Positions 28,177 to 36,849 of a stretch of DNA of 64,000 nucleotides are shown here, piece by piece (the first letter of the stretch is position 1; each line of letters begins with the position of its first letter). The DNA lies in assembly GCF_001297125.1 (NCBI RefSeq), contig NZ_LHPC01000051.1, forward strand, positions 124,001-188,000, in the 5' to 3' direction. Below the pieces are notes generated by a model. That model searched no databases and was not told where the DNA came from. It saw only the letters and a list, made by a program, of their open reading frames with translations. The position numbers and the translations under genes are program-made. Source of the stretch: Pseudomonas sp. RIT-PI-q (GTDB lineage: Bacteria; Pseudomonadota; Gammaproteobacteria; Pseudomonadales; Pseudomonadaceae).

Positions 28177-28800
28177 TTAAGTCAACGCGGTCATAACGGC
28201 TTTCTGATACGCCGGACGCTGTTTCAAGCGGGCATACCAGGCTTCAAGATGAGGCTGCGGCGCGCGTTCGATCGGCATCTCGAACCAGGCATAAATGAAA
28301 CTGCCCAGGGGGATATCGCCCATGCCGATCTCATCGCCCGACAGGTACGGTTGGGTAGCCAACGCGTGATCGGCCATCGCCAACAGGCCGTCACATTCTT
28401 TGATCGCGGCGTGGATGGCCGACCAGTCCTGCTGATCTGCCGGCGTACGCAATACACCCCAGAACACCGTGCGGAACGGGCCGGCAAAACTTGAAGTGGC
28501 CCAGTCCATCCACTTGTCGGCGGTGGCGCGGTTTTTTGGATCTTCCGGATACCAGGCCGTGCCATTGGCATGCAGAGCCATCAGGTAACGCACAATGGCG
28601 TTGGATTCCCACAGCACGAAACCGTCGTCTTCAATCACCGGCACGCGACCATTGGGGTTCATCGCGCGGTATTCCGGTGTATCGACTACACCAAAGGCGC
28701 CGCCCGCATCGATGGCTTCATAGGCCAGGCCCAGCTCCTCGGCAGCCCACAACGGTTTTCTGACATTCGACGAATTTTTCCGACCCCAGATCTTCAGCAT
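28177..28800 (-). CDS. Glutathione S-transferase family protein
   Basis: 207 residues with an N-terminal thioredoxin-like domain (MLKIWGRKNSSNVRK, with Ser at the expected active-site position; NGRVPVIEDDG; ESNAIVRYL) and an all-helical C-terminal domain. Detoxification or an unknown metabolic role. Monocistronic, 132 nt from the ABC operon start. Confidence 0.88.
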   Translation of the reverse strand: MLKIWGRKNSSNVRKPLWAAEELGLAYEAIDAGGAFGVVDTPEYRAMNPNGRVPVIEDDGFVLWESNAIVRYLMALHANGTAWYPEDPKNRATADKWMDWATSSFAGPFRTVFWGVLRTPADQQDWSAIHAAIKECDGLLAMADHALATQPYLSGDEIGMGDIPLGSFIYAWFEMPIERAPQPHLEAWYARLKQRPAYQKAVMTALT

Positions 28801-28843
28801 GACCGCCTCTTTATGGATGAATGCGCAGGCAGCATACGCCGGA

Positions 28844-29503
28844 TCAGGCGCGACTCAAATCGCTCTGCATGTCCCCCAGCAGTGTCGGCAGTTGCTCGCT
28901 GAACAGATGCGGATAGCACTTTTGCAGGTGCTCGAAAAAGAACGCTTCGGGCACGTCGGTGAACTGGCCGTGATCCACCACATACTCCATCAACTGCTCG
29001 CCATCGCGATTGAAGGGATGGAAAACACTGTCGTTGATCCCGTCGAACTCCAGCGGCGCGACATTGAACAGTTCACACAAACCTTGATTGAACGCTGGCG
29101 TCGCCTTGACCCAGCGACCGTTCAGGTACAGCTCGGTGTAGCCATGCATGGCGAACACGTCGCTCTTGAGCAATTCGAGCAGGCGCGGCGTCGACAAATG
29201 ATTGCGCACGTCCGCCAGCCCGATACGCGCGGGGATCGCGCAATGCCGGGCGCACCCGGCCAGTAGCGTGGCTTTTGGCACGCAATAACTTTCCCCGGCC
29301 GCCAGCGCATAACTGCCGCGCAAGGTTTGCGGGTCGCGGCTGAAGGTGTAGGGGTTGTAACGCACGGCCTCGCGCACGGCGTAATAAAGATTGATCGCCT
29401 GCTCGAGTGGATCGCGACGACTGCCGCGATGTGTTTCGGCGAACTCCACCACCGACGGGTGGTCACTATCGATGAAGCGGCCGGGACTCAGGTACTCGTG
29501 CAT
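28844..29503 (-). CDS. Transglutaminase-like cysteine peptidase-fold protein
   Basis: ATG 29503 gives 219 residues (MHEYLSPGRFIDSD). The transglutaminase-like core has Cys in ESYCVPKATLLAGCAR and His in MHGYTELYLNGRW. The third, usually Asp-containing, strand reads VKATPAFN, so the canonical Asp is not evident. No signal peptide, hence cytosolic. Function unknown; could be an amidase or a non-catalytic relative. Confidence 0.75.
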   Translation of the reverse strand: MHEYLSPGRFIDSDHPSVVEFAETHRGSRRDPLEQAINLYYAVREAVRYNPYTFSRDPQTLRGSYALAAGESYCVPKATLLAGCARHCAIPARIGLADVRNHLSTPRLLELLKSDVFAMHGYTELYLNGRWVKATPAFNQGLCELFNVAPLEFDGINDSVFHPFNRDGEQLMEYVVDHGQFTDVPEAFFFEHLQKCYPHLFSEQLPTLLGDMQSDLSRA

Positions 29504-29751
29504 GAGAATAATCTCCTGGGGAAGCCACGAGTCTATCGACACGTTCAGCACAGAGATAACGACGTTTCGGCCAAACATGGACGCTTTGTCGCCCGCCCAG
29601 CGAACGATTTCCCAGGCCTGTTGCCAACCGGGCCTACAAAACTCATCCAAGGTTTCCCACGAATTCAAACACATCGCTCTGACCACCCTGTTTTGCGGAT
29701 GCCGTCTAAGCTCTGAAGGTTGGTTTGCCCTGGTTTCACGGAGGATTAAAT

Positions 29752-32199
29752 ATGCTGCTGTTGTGGATACTGGTTCTGGTTGTCGGGATTGCCTGGTTAG
29801 CTCACCGCCGTATCGCCCCGTTGCCCGCCCTGGGCATTGTTGCCCTCTATCTGGTGGCGATGGGTGCCTTCAGCCGCGCACCCGGCTGGTTGCTGCTGAT
29901 TTTCTGGGTATTGATCGCAGCCGTCGCGGCGCCTTTGTTGCTGCCCGACCTGCGCCGCAAATTCTGCAGCGCGCCGCTGTTCAACTGGTTCCAGAAAACC
30001 CTGCCGCCGATGTCGCAAACCGAACGCGACGCCATCGACGCCGGCACGGTGTGGTGGGACGGTGAACTGTTCAGCGGCCGCCCGGACTGGAACAAGCTGC
30101 TGTCCTATCCAAAAGCGCAGTTGAGTGAAGAGGAACAGGCCTTCATCGACGGCCCGACCGACGAACTCTGCGCGATGGTCAGCGACTGGCAGATCGGGCA
30201 AGACATGGACCTGCCGGCCGAGGCCTGGACCCACATCAAGGAAAACGGCTTCTTCGCCCTGATCATTCCCAAAGAGTTTGGCGGCAAAGGCTTCTCGGCT
30301 TATGCCCACTCGCAAGTGGCGATGAAACTGGCGACCCGCAGTGGCGACCTCGCCTCCACCGTGATGGTCCCCAACTCCCTAGGTCCGGCCGAACTGCTGT
30401 TGCATTACGGCACCGACGAACAACGCAACCATTACCTGCCACGGCTGGCGCGCGGCGATGACATTCCATGTTTCGCGTTGACCGGGCCATTGGCCGGCTC
30501 CGACGCCGGCGCCATGCCCGACACCGGCGTCATCTGCAAAGGCGAATGGGAAGGCAAGGAAACCCTCGGCCTGCGCCTGAATTGGGAAAAGCGCTACATC
30601 ACGCTGGGCCCGGTGGCCACCCTCCTCGGCCTCGCCTTCAAGGCTTACGACCCGGACCACCTGCTGGGTGACAAGGAAGACCTGGGCATCAGCCTGGCAT
30701 TGATCCCGACCGATACCGCCGGTGTTGAAATCGGCCGTCGTCACTTGCCGCTGGGCGCCGCGTTCATGAACGGCCCGAACTCCGGCAAGGACGTGTTCGT
30801 GCCGCTGGACTTCCTCATCGGCGGCCAGGAAATGCTCGGCAAAGGCTGGATGATGCTGATGAATTGCCTGTCGGTCGGGCGCTCGATTTCGTTGCCGGCG
30901 GTCGGCACTGGCGCGGCGAAGTTCACCAGCCTGGTGACGGGCCAATATGCGCAGGTGCGTGAACAGTTCAATGTTCCGCTGTCGGCGTTTGAAGGTATTC
31001 AGGAAGCCATGGCGCGCATCGGCGGTAACGCCTGGATGATGGACGCTGCGCGAATGTTGACCGCCAACGCGGTGGATCTGGGCGAAAAACCCTCGGTGCT
31101 GTCGGCGATTCTCAAGTACCACCTCACCGAGCGCGGCCGCGAGTGCATCAGCCACGCCATGGACGTTCATGGCGGCAAGGCGATCATCATGGGGCCGAAC
31201 AACTACCTCGGTCGCAGCTGGAATGGCGCGCCGATCTTCATCACCGTGGAAGGCGCCAACATTCTCTCGCGCAACCTGATGATCTTCGGCCAGGGCGCGA
31301 TTCGCTGCCATCCATTCGTGCTGAAAGAAATGGCCCTCGCCGGTCGCGAGGACAAGGATCAGGCGCTCACGGAATTCGATGGCCTGTTGCTCAAGCACAT
31401 CGGTTTTGCCGTAAGCAACGCCGCCAGCACCCTGGTGCTGAACCTTGGTTTCGGTCACTTCGAACACGCACCAGGCGACAAGCTCAGCCAGGGTTACTTC
31501 CGTGCGCTCAACCGTCAGGCGGCGGCGTTCGCGATGCTCGCCGACCTGAGCATGATGCTGCTGGGCGGGGAACTGAAACGTCGCGAGCGTCTGTCGGCGC
31601 GACTGGGGGATGTGCTCAGCAACCTGTACCTGGCCTCCGCCGCGCTCAAGCGTTATCACGACCTCGATTCGCCGGAGCACATGGCGCCGCTGTTTACCTG
31701 GGCCATGGAAGAAAGCCTGGGCCAGTCGGAACGGGCGCTGGATGAGCTGCTGAGCAACTTCCCGAACAAGGTGCTGGGTTGCCTGCTGCGGGTGATCGTG
31801 TTCCCGTTCGGCCGCCGCCACAAAGGGCCATCGGACAAACTCGGTGCCGAAGTCGCTGCAGTGATTGGTCGTGCCAAAGGCGATCCGACCCTCGAGGAAT
31901 TGCTCGGCGGTTGCTACCGTCCGCAATCGGCTGATGATGCCGTCGGTGCTCTGCAACATGCGTGCAACCTGTTGAACGCAGCGCAGCCGTTGCAGAAAAA
32001 ACTGCATGTGGCGCTCAAAAGCGGCCAGGTCAAACCCGCCGCCGGGGAACACGCCATTGATGCCGCGCTGGAAGCGGGTGTGTTGCAGCCGGTGGAAGCA
32101 CAGACCCTGCGTGAGGCCGAAGCGGCGCGACGCAAGGTGATTGATGTCGATGATTTCGACAAAGAGGAGTTGGCGCTGGCGGAAGGCAAGGTCCGCTGA
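29752..32199 (+). CDS. fadE: Acyl-CoA dehydrogenase FadE
   Basis: Membrane-anchored, flavin-dependent enzyme of the first beta-oxidation step. The ATG at 29752 is 7 nt after GGAGG and gives 815 residues, matching E. coli FadE (814) rather than the usual 380-residue soluble enzymes. Two N-terminal membrane segments (about 1-18 and 25-65), then the dehydrogenase core (FALTGPLAGSDAGAMPDTG, GRSISLPAVGTGAAK, HGGKAIIMGPNNYLGR) and a FadE-specific helical C-terminus are seen. Followed by a small gene in the same direction. Confidence 0.94.
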   Translation: MLLLWILVLVVGIAWLAHRRIAPLPALGIVALYLVAMGAFSRAPGWLLLIFWVLIAAVAAPLLLPDLRRKFCSAPLFNWFQKTLPPMSQTERDAIDAGTVWWDGELFSGRPDWNKLLSYPKAQLSEEEQAFIDGPTDELCAMVSDWQIGQDMDLPAEAWTHIKENGFFALIIPKEFGGKGFSAYAHSQVAMKLATRSGDLASTVMVPNSLGPAELLLHYGTDEQRNHYLPRLARGDDIPCFALTGPLAGSDAGAMPDTGVICKGEWEGKETLGLRLNWEKRYITLGPVATLLGLAFKAYDPDHLLGDKEDLGISLALIPTDTAGVEIGRRHLPLGAAFMNGPNSGKDVFVPLDFLIGGQEMLGKGWMMLMNCLSVGRSISLPAVGTGAAKFTSLVTGQYAQVREQFNVPLSAFEGIQEAMARIGGNAWMMDAARMLTANAVDLGEKPSVLSAILKYHLTERGRECISHAMDVHGGKAIIMGPNNYLGRSWNGAPIFITVEGANILSRNLMIFGQGAIRCHPFVLKEMALAGREDKDQALTEFDGLLLKHIGFAVSNAASTLVLNLGFGHFEHAPGDKLSQGYFRALNRQAAAFAMLADLSMMLLGGELKRRERLSARLGDVLSNLYLASAALKRYHDLDSPEHMAPLFTWAMEESLGQSERALDELLSNFPNKVLGCLLRVIVFPFGRRHKGPSDKLGAEVAAVIGRAKGDPTLEELLGGCYRPQSADDAVGALQHACNLLNAAQPLQKKLHVALKSGQVKPAAGEHAIDAALEAGVLQPVEAQTLREAEAARRKVIDVDDFDKEELALAEGKVR

Positions 32200-32283
32200 T
32201 CCAGCAAACCATGCTCTACCATGGGAAAAAGGGCGCAGGAGCTTTATACTCCTGCGCCCGTTTTGCTCTTGAGGACTTATCTC

Positions 32284-32691
32284 GTGTCCAATGTCGTTGC
32301 CGATCATCTTGTCTTGCTCGACCACCTGCGCAGCATCCTGGTCGCCGTAGGTGAGGCCGAACAGGTTCCCGAAGAAAGCCATGCCTTGTTCCTGGAGCGC
32401 TTCGACGAACTGCGTGCGCTGCTGCCGGTCGATCCGATCGAAAGCCAATACCTGGGCCAGGACATCTTGTGCCAGGTGATAACCCGTTACCCGCAAATCG
32501 CCCACCTGGTCCCGCGCGACCTGCTGTGGTATTTCGCCGGTGACTGCCTGCATTACATGCCGGACGATGAAATCGACTTGTACCAGGCGCTGGAAGAACG
32601 TCGTTTCGAAGCCGAACAGAACGATGAACCGTTCGACTGGAACCAGGAAAAACAGCTGCTGGCGATGTCGAACGACGACAGCAAGCACTGA
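32284..32691 (+). CDS. Conserved hypothetical protein (PA2817-like)
   Basis: 135-residue acidic protein from GTG 32284 with a GAGG ribosome site. No domain recognised. It resembles the family named after P. aeruginosa PA2817 that follows fadE there. A hydrophilic helical pattern and no signal peptide suggest a cytosolic protein. A terminator follows 17 nt after the stop, so it is probably cotranscribed with fadE. Confidence 0.75.
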   Translation: MSNVVADHLVLLDHLRSILVAVGEAEQVPEESHALFLERFDELRALLPVDPIESQYLGQDILCQVITRYPQIAHLVPRDLLWYFAGDCLHYMPDDEIDLYQALEERRFEAEQNDEPFDWNQEKQLLAMSNDDSKH

Positions 32692-32707
32692 TCCTGATCA
32701 GCAATGC

Positions 32708-32745
32708 AAAAGGCCCGCATGGTGATTCATGCGGGCCTTTTTTTT
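32708..32745 (+). terminator. Terminator of the fadE operon
   Basis: AAGGCCCGCAT / ATGCGGGCCTT stem with a 9-nt loop and a T8 run. Confidence 0.92.
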
Positions 32746-32761
32746 GTGGCATTGCCGACGA

Positions 32762-32836
32762 CGCCTTCGCGGGCAAGCCTCGCTCCTACAGGGATTGCAC
32801 AACACCTTGTAGGAGCGAGGCTTGCCCGCGAAGGCG
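32762..32836. repeat. REP-type inverted pair (family D)
   Basis: 29-bp perfect arms 32762-32790 and 32808-32836 with core TGTAGGAGCGAGGCTTGCCC, between convergent genes. Confidence 0.9.
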
Positions 32837-32840
32837 CCCG

Positions 32841-33827
32841 TCAGAGCAACCCATCACTCTCGGGCAACTCATATTCCGCCGCTACTTTTGGCTTACCCGG
32901 CTTGCTCAGGGTCGGCTCCTTTTCCAGGCACTCCACCAGATAGTCGATAAACACCCGCAGCTTCGGCGGCAGGTAACGGGTCGGTGAATGCAGCAACCAT
33001 GCGCCGCCGTGATAAGAAGCGAGGAAAGTCCAGTCCGGCAGCACCTGCACGATCAACCCCTGCTCCAGCGCATACCGCGCGGTGAAATACGGCAGGCTGC
33101 CAATCCCGATGTGCTGCAATACCGCGCCCAAGCGCACCCCGGTGTGGTTGGCGGCGTAACGTCCGCGTACACCAACCGTCACAGCCTTGGTGCCTTTCTT
33201 GAATTTCCAGCGCGCATCGCTCGGGGTTTCGCCCAGGTAGATGCAACTGTGATTGAGCAAATCGTGGGGATGGGTCGGCGTGCCGTGTTCGGCCAGGTAC
33301 TGCGGCGTTGCGCAGAGCAAATGGTCGATGGTCAACAATTGCCGCCCCACCAGTCCTGCGGGTGGCCGGTCGGTGATACGAATCGCCAGGTCGACGTTGT
33401 CGTCGATCAAATCCACCTGGCGATCCTCCAGCAACAACTCCACATCCACTTTGGGATACCGCCGTAGAAACTCCGGCATGTGCGGGTGAATCACGAATCG
33501 CCCCACCGCTTTCGGCACGCTGACGCGCACCAGCCCTTCTGCTTCATGGGTGAATTGACCGCTGATTTCCATCACCGACTTGGCCGCGCTGACCATCTCC
33601 TGGCAACGCTTGAACACCTCTTCCCCACCGTCGCTCAAACGCAACTTGCGCGTAGTTCGTTGCAGCAATCGGGTGGCGAGCGCCTTTTCGAGTCGCGAAA
33701 TGCTGCGACTGACCGCCGAGGGTGAAGACCCCAACTGGCGAGCCGCCTCGGAGAAACTGCCGGTCTCGACAACCTTGACGAAAATCGCCATTTCACCCAG
33801 CAGTGGCAGTGGAAGATTTATGCTCAC
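32841..33827 (-). CDS. LysR-family transcriptional regulator
   Basis: 328 residues from GTG 33827 (AAAGGA upstream). The N-terminal winged helix (about 8-68) carries FVKVVETGSFSEAARQLGSSPSAVSRSISRLE, followed by a LysR substrate domain of periplasmic-binding fold. It diverges by 91 bp from the AlaX-oxygenase-LysE operon, and a palindrome in that gap overlaps the operon's -10 box. Control of that operon is therefore likely. Effector unknown, but an amino acid would fit the neighbours. Confidence 0.9.
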   Translation of the reverse strand: MSINLPLPLLGEMAIFVKVVETGSFSEAARQLGSSPSAVSRSISRLEKALATRLLQRTTRKLRLSDGGEEVFKRCQEMVSAAKSVMEISGQFTHEAEGLVRVSVPKAVGRFVIHPHMPEFLRRYPKVDVELLLEDRQVDLIDDNVDLAIRITDRPPAGLVGRQLLTIDHLLCATPQYLAEHGTPTHPHDLLNHSCIYLGETPSDARWKFKKGTKAVTVGVRGRYAANHTGVRLGAVLQHIGIGSLPYFTARYALEQGLIVQVLPDWTFLASYHGGAWLLHSPTRYLPPKLRVFIDYLVECLEKEPTLSKPGKPKVAAEYELPESDGLL

Positions 33828-33857
33828 AGCGCAACAGTCCTTTGATGTTTGAACGGA

Positions 33858-33886
33858 TTATCACGCAATTCCATGCTTCATATAAT
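33858..33886 (+). promoter_or_regulatory. Promoter of the AlaX-oxygenase-LysE operon
   Basis: TTATCA (33858-33863), 17-nt spacer, TATAAT (33881-33886); predicted +1 near 33893, 26 nt before the ATG at 33919. Confidence 0.65.
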
Positions 33887-33889
33887 GAA
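33877..33889. promoter_or_regulatory. Candidate LysR-type binding site
   Basis: TTCATATAATGAA is a perfect 5-3-5 palindrome with T-N11-A spacing, the LysR-type pattern. It covers the -10 box of the divergent operon, which would suit repression or effector-dependent activation. Confidence 0.5.
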
Positions 33890-33918
33890 AAATAGAAATG
33901 TTAATTAGGGCATGGAAT

Positions 33919-34545
33919 ATGACGCTTCGCCTCTTTTTCCATAGTGATGATCTCAAGGCTAACGTGGAAGTCCTGGATTGCACGCCCCACGAGAACGAAT
34001 TCGCCGTGGTGCTGCGTGCCACGCTGTTTCACCCACAGGGCGGCGGGCAACCCTCTGACACTGGCTGGATCGGTGAAAGCCGTGTGCTGCGGGTGGTTCA
34101 GGACCCTGACCGGATCATCCATTTCGTCGAGCACCCGGTGAAACTCGGGATGATCCAGATTCGGGTCGACGAACAACGTCGCCAGTTCAATACGCGCATG
34201 CATTCCGCCGGCCATCTGATCGGGCACTTTGTCCAGGCGATGGGCTGGATGCCGATCAAGGCGCATCACTGGCCGGGCGAAGGACGTGTGCAGTTCAAAC
34301 CGGCGGAGAGTGCACAAGACGTCGATGCCCAGACCATTCAGTTCGGTATCGAGCAGTGGATCGCGCATGACCTGCCGCGCTTGACGTCGTTGCGCGAAGG
34401 CGCCCGGGAAATCGGTTTCGGTGAACTGCCCGCCTACGGCTGCGGCGGCACCCATGTACGTAGCCTGAAGGATTTGGGCACAGTCACGATCGCCGCCCTT
34501 TCGCAAAAAAAGGGAACGCTGTCAGTCCACTACAGCGTGGATTGA
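33919..34545 (+). CDS. AlaX-type alanyl-tRNA editing protein (trans-editing deacylase)
   Basis: Stand-alone aminoacyl-tRNA editing domain of 208 residues from ATG 33919. The zinc-binding residues His95 and His99 (HSAGH) and Cys175 and His179 (CGGTH) are intact, and the N-terminal FHPQGGGQPSDTG loop is typical of AlaX/AlaRS editing domains. Known members hydrolyse Ser- or Gly-tRNAAla. Here it heads an operon with an amino-acid-type oxygenase and a LysE exporter, so it may clear tRNA mischarged with a modified amino acid; that is inference. Confidence 0.85.
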   Translation: MTLRLFFHSDDLKANVEVLDCTPHENEFAVVLRATLFHPQGGGQPSDTGWIGESRVLRVVQDPDRIIHFVEHPVKLGMIQIRVDEQRRQFNTRMHSAGHLIGHFVQAMGWMPIKAHHWPGEGRVQFKPAESAQDVDAQTIQFGIEQWIAHDLPRLTSLREGAREIGFGELPAYGCGGTHVRSLKDLGTVTIAALSQKKGTLSVHYSVD

Positions 34546-34637
34546 GCATTTGGGCGGTGGCACCGCAGCCATCGCCTCACGCCGGGGGAACCTGCATTCG
34601 CCGGTTCCGTTGACTCTCTGTTAGATGGACCTAAGAC

Positions 34638-35408
34638 ATGATGCTTGACGTCGAGCGTCTCGATGAGACGTGCATAAAAAAACTGGCCAACCAAGAAGTC
34701 CTCGCCATCCGCGTCAAAGGCTTTCTGCCCCGACCACTGGCGCTGCAGATCGGCGACAAGATCCTCGCCCCTGGCTTCGAGGGGTACATCAACGCGCCGA
34801 GTATCGGTCGCATCGGCATGGCGTTTTATGAAGCGGAGAACCAGCCGCTATTGATCGAAGATTACTTCGAACGCGCCACGCGCAACATTGCGGAACTGCG
34901 CGACCGTTGTGCCCCCTACTCGTCCCCGGTCGACACCCTGCGCTGCATGCTCGACGAGACGTGGCCGGCGGGTGCACACCTGGAAAACCTCTACGGTCGC
35001 AAAATGTATGTGGGGCTGTCCCGGGTGGTGAAACCCGGGGTGTGCTTTCTGGCCCACCACGACATTTTCGCCAAGGATGCCCCGGACAGTTTCCAGGCCC
35101 GAAGCCTGGAAGCGCAGTTCGCCTGCAACGTTTACCTGAACATGCCCACCGAAGGCGGCGCACTGCAGATATGGGACGACGACATTTCCCCGGAGCAGTT
35201 CGACGAAATGCGTGGCGACAGTTACGGCATCGACCCGGCCTTGCTCGGTCCTCCAGCCCTGGAGATTCGTCCTGAACCGGGAGATTTCATCATGTTCAAT
35301 TCGCGCCGCATGCACTCGGTGACACCGGGCGTGGCCGATCCGCGCTTGAGCCTTTCATTCTTTGTCGGTTATCGCGGCAATGCTTCACCCCTTACCTACT
35401 GGAGTTGA
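34638..35408 (+). CDS. 2-oxoglutarate/Fe(II)-dependent oxygenase family protein
   Basis: 256 residues with a double-stranded beta-helix dioxygenase pattern: iron ligands His140 and Asp142 (AHHDIF), distal His226 (RRMHSVTPG), and Arg236 (DPRLSLSF) for the 2-oxoglutarate carboxylate. Because Asp142 is kept, hydroxylation is expected rather than the halogenation of His-x-Gly relatives such as BesD. It stands between an AlaX editing gene and a LysE exporter gene. A free amino acid is a reasonable substrate but is not shown by sequence. The ATG has a poor Shine-Dalgarno sequence; a second ATG follows at 34641. Confidence 0.75.
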   Translation: MMLDVERLDETCIKKLANQEVLAIRVKGFLPRPLALQIGDKILAPGFEGYINAPSIGRIGMAFYEAENQPLLIEDYFERATRNIAELRDRCAPYSSPVDTLRCMLDETWPAGAHLENLYGRKMYVGLSRVVKPGVCFLAHHDIFAKDAPDSFQARSLEAQFACNVYLNMPTEGGALQIWDDDISPEQFDEMRGDSYGIDPALLGPPALEIRPEPGDFIMFNSRRMHSVTPGVADPRLSLSFFVGYRGNASPLTYWS

Positions 35409-35409
35409 G

Positions 35410-36048
35410 ATGCTTTCGAATTACCTGGGCGAGTTCCTGGCGCTGGCGACTATCCACTTCCTGGCCGTGGTCGCACCCGGACCGGACTTCGCCGTCACCA
35501 TCCGCCAGAGCGTACGTTTCGGCCGATGGGTGGGAATCTGCACGGCACTGGGCATCGGCGCAGGCATTTCCGTGCATGTGCTGTACACCCTGCTCGGGGT
35601 CGGCGCGTTGATGCACACGTTGCCCTGGCTGTTGACGGTGGCCAAGGTCGTCGGCGGTGCGTACATTCTGTACCTCGGTGTCAGCCTGCTGCGCAGCCAA
35701 CCGAAAACCGTGCTGGAAGGCGACAAAGGTGCAGACGAACCGGTCGTAGAACAAACCTTGTTGAAGGCGTTTACCACGGGTTTTTTGACCAACGCCACCA
35801 ACCCCAAGGCCACCTTGTTTTTCCTGGCGATCTTCACCACGATCATCAGTGCCACGACACCGCTGAAGATTCAGGCGCTGTATGGGGTCTGGATGTGTTT
35901 TGTGAATGCGTTGTGGTTTGTCATCGTCGCGCTGTTCTTTTCAAGCAGCAGGGTGCGATTGCTGTTTATGCGCATGGGGCACTGGTTCGAGCGGACGATG
36001 GGGGTGATTCTGATCCTGTTTGCCGGGCGGTTGATTCTGTCGATGTAA
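35410..36048 (+). CDS. LysE/RhtB family amino-acid exporter
   Basis: 212-residue inner-membrane protein with six predicted segments and the family start FLAVVAPGPDFAVTIRQS. The internal NATNPKATLFFLA motif is typical. ATG 35410 lies one base after the oxygenase stop, with GGAG inside the end of that gene, so translation is coupled. It most likely exports the oxygenase product or its substrate amino acid. Terminator follows 15 nt downstream. Confidence 0.88.
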   Translation: MLSNYLGEFLALATIHFLAVVAPGPDFAVTIRQSVRFGRWVGICTALGIGAGISVHVLYTLLGVGALMHTLPWLLTVAKVVGGAYILYLGVSLLRSQPKTVLEGDKGADEPVVEQTLLKAFTTGFLTNATNPKATLFFLAIFTTIISATTPLKIQALYGVWMCFVNALWFVIVALFFSSSRVRLLFMRMGHWFERTMGVILILFAGRLILSM

Positions 36049-36063
36049 ACACCCCGAACATGT

Positions 36064-36098
36064 AAAAGGCCCGCTCAGTCTGACTGGCGGGCCTTTTT
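36064..36098 (+). terminator. Terminator after the LysE-type exporter gene
   Basis: AAAGGCCCGC / GCGGGCCTTT-type stem followed by T5. Confidence 0.88.
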
Positions 36099-36128
36099 AT
36101 GGGATGAAAGCTAAATAACGCGCAAACA

Positions 36129-36158
36129 AAAACGCCGCTCATTGCTGAGCGGCGTTTT
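36129..36158 (-). terminator. Terminator of the tRNA operon
   Basis: AAAACGCCGCTCA / TGAGCGGCGTTTT, a 13-bp stem with a 4-nt loop; T-rich on the minus strand, 10 nt beyond tRNA-Gly. Confidence 0.88.
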
Positions 36159-36167
36159 CGTTAAATA

Positions 36168-36243
<76 letters not shown>

Positions 36244-36245
36244 AA

Positions 36246-36321
36246 AGGGGTCCCCTAGGGGACTCGAACCCCTGTTACCGCCGTGAAAGGGCGGTGTCCT
36301 AGGCCACTAGACGAAGGGGAC
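36246..36321 (-). tRNA. tRNA-Glu(TTC), 3' end atypical
   Basis: Acceptor GTCCCCT/AGGGGAC, anticodon loop CTTTCAC and T-loop TTCGAGT are intact. The 3' end reads C-CCT where the second copy has G-CCA, so the discriminator is changed and CCA is not encoded. This could be a sequence error, or CCA may be added by the nucleotidyltransferase after processing. Confidence 0.85.
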
Positions 36322-36426
36322 ACGCTAACTGAAACACATGGTGTGTATTTCAGTGCCCAAATCCGTATCCGAAGATACCGGTTCTGGTTTCACTCAGCCC
36401 TGCCCGAAAGCAACGCTGTTTAAAAT

Positions 36427-36501
36427 TGGAGCGGGAAACGAGCCTCGACCTCGCGCCCCCGCCTTGGCAAGGTCGTGCTCTACCACCTGGGCTTTCCCCG
36501 C
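36427..36501 (-). tRNA. Degenerate tRNA-Gly(GCC), second copy
   Basis: 75 nt, aligned to the intact copy with one deletion and about eight substitutions. The anticodon loop is kept, but D-stem pairing is lost (GCCC/GAGC), the T-loop has G in place of the invariant T54 and the anticodon stem is shortened. Nearly all changes replace or delete an A on the plus strand. Either a pseudo-tRNA or a sequencing/assembly fault. Confidence 0.7.
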
Positions 36502-36503
36502 AT

Positions 36504-36579
36504 TGGCGTCCCCTAGGGGACTCGAGCCCCTGTTACCGCCGTGAAAGGGCGGTGTCCTAGGCCACTAGACGAAGGGGAC
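36504..36579 (-). tRNA. tRNA-Glu(TTC), second copy
   Basis: 76 nt with G discriminator and encoded CCA. Identical to the other Glu copy in the body except the T-loop, which begins CTCGAG instead of TTCGAG, changing the invariant T54. First tRNA after the promoter. Confidence 0.88.
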
Positions 36580-36641
36580 ACACGTACAACATTCACTGCC
36601 TACCGCGTTTCGCTGTGTGCTTTACGCTGTAAGTGGCGCGC

Positions 36642-36670
36642 ATTCTATGGATGGATTGAGGGGTCGTCAA
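36642..36670 (-). promoter_or_regulatory. Sigma-70 promoter of the tRNA operon
   Basis: TTGACG (36670-36665), 17-nt spacer, TAGAAT (36647-36642), followed by a GCGCGCC discriminator typical of stringently controlled stable-RNA promoters. About 65 nt upstream of the first tRNA. Confidence 0.85.
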
Positions 36671-36849
36671 CCCCCAACTATAAATTTATTTAAATCAATG
36701 ACTTCGACCTGCTTTCGGACGCCTTTCAGGGTTTTCCGTCGCCTGATCATTGACGCCTATATTCTGGCTTCCACCAAGGCGTTATAGTCGACGGCGACAA
36801 GATGATGGCAATCCGACACATATTTGCCAGCATTTAGATAAGTAGAACG

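Noticed and set aside
30379-32688. 769-codon open frame antisense to fadE and the following gene
   Set aside because: No family features; third-position GC of fadE removes stops on the opposite strand.
36338-36544. 68-codon plus-strand frame over the tRNA cluster
   Set aside because: Overlaps tRNA genes on the other strand.
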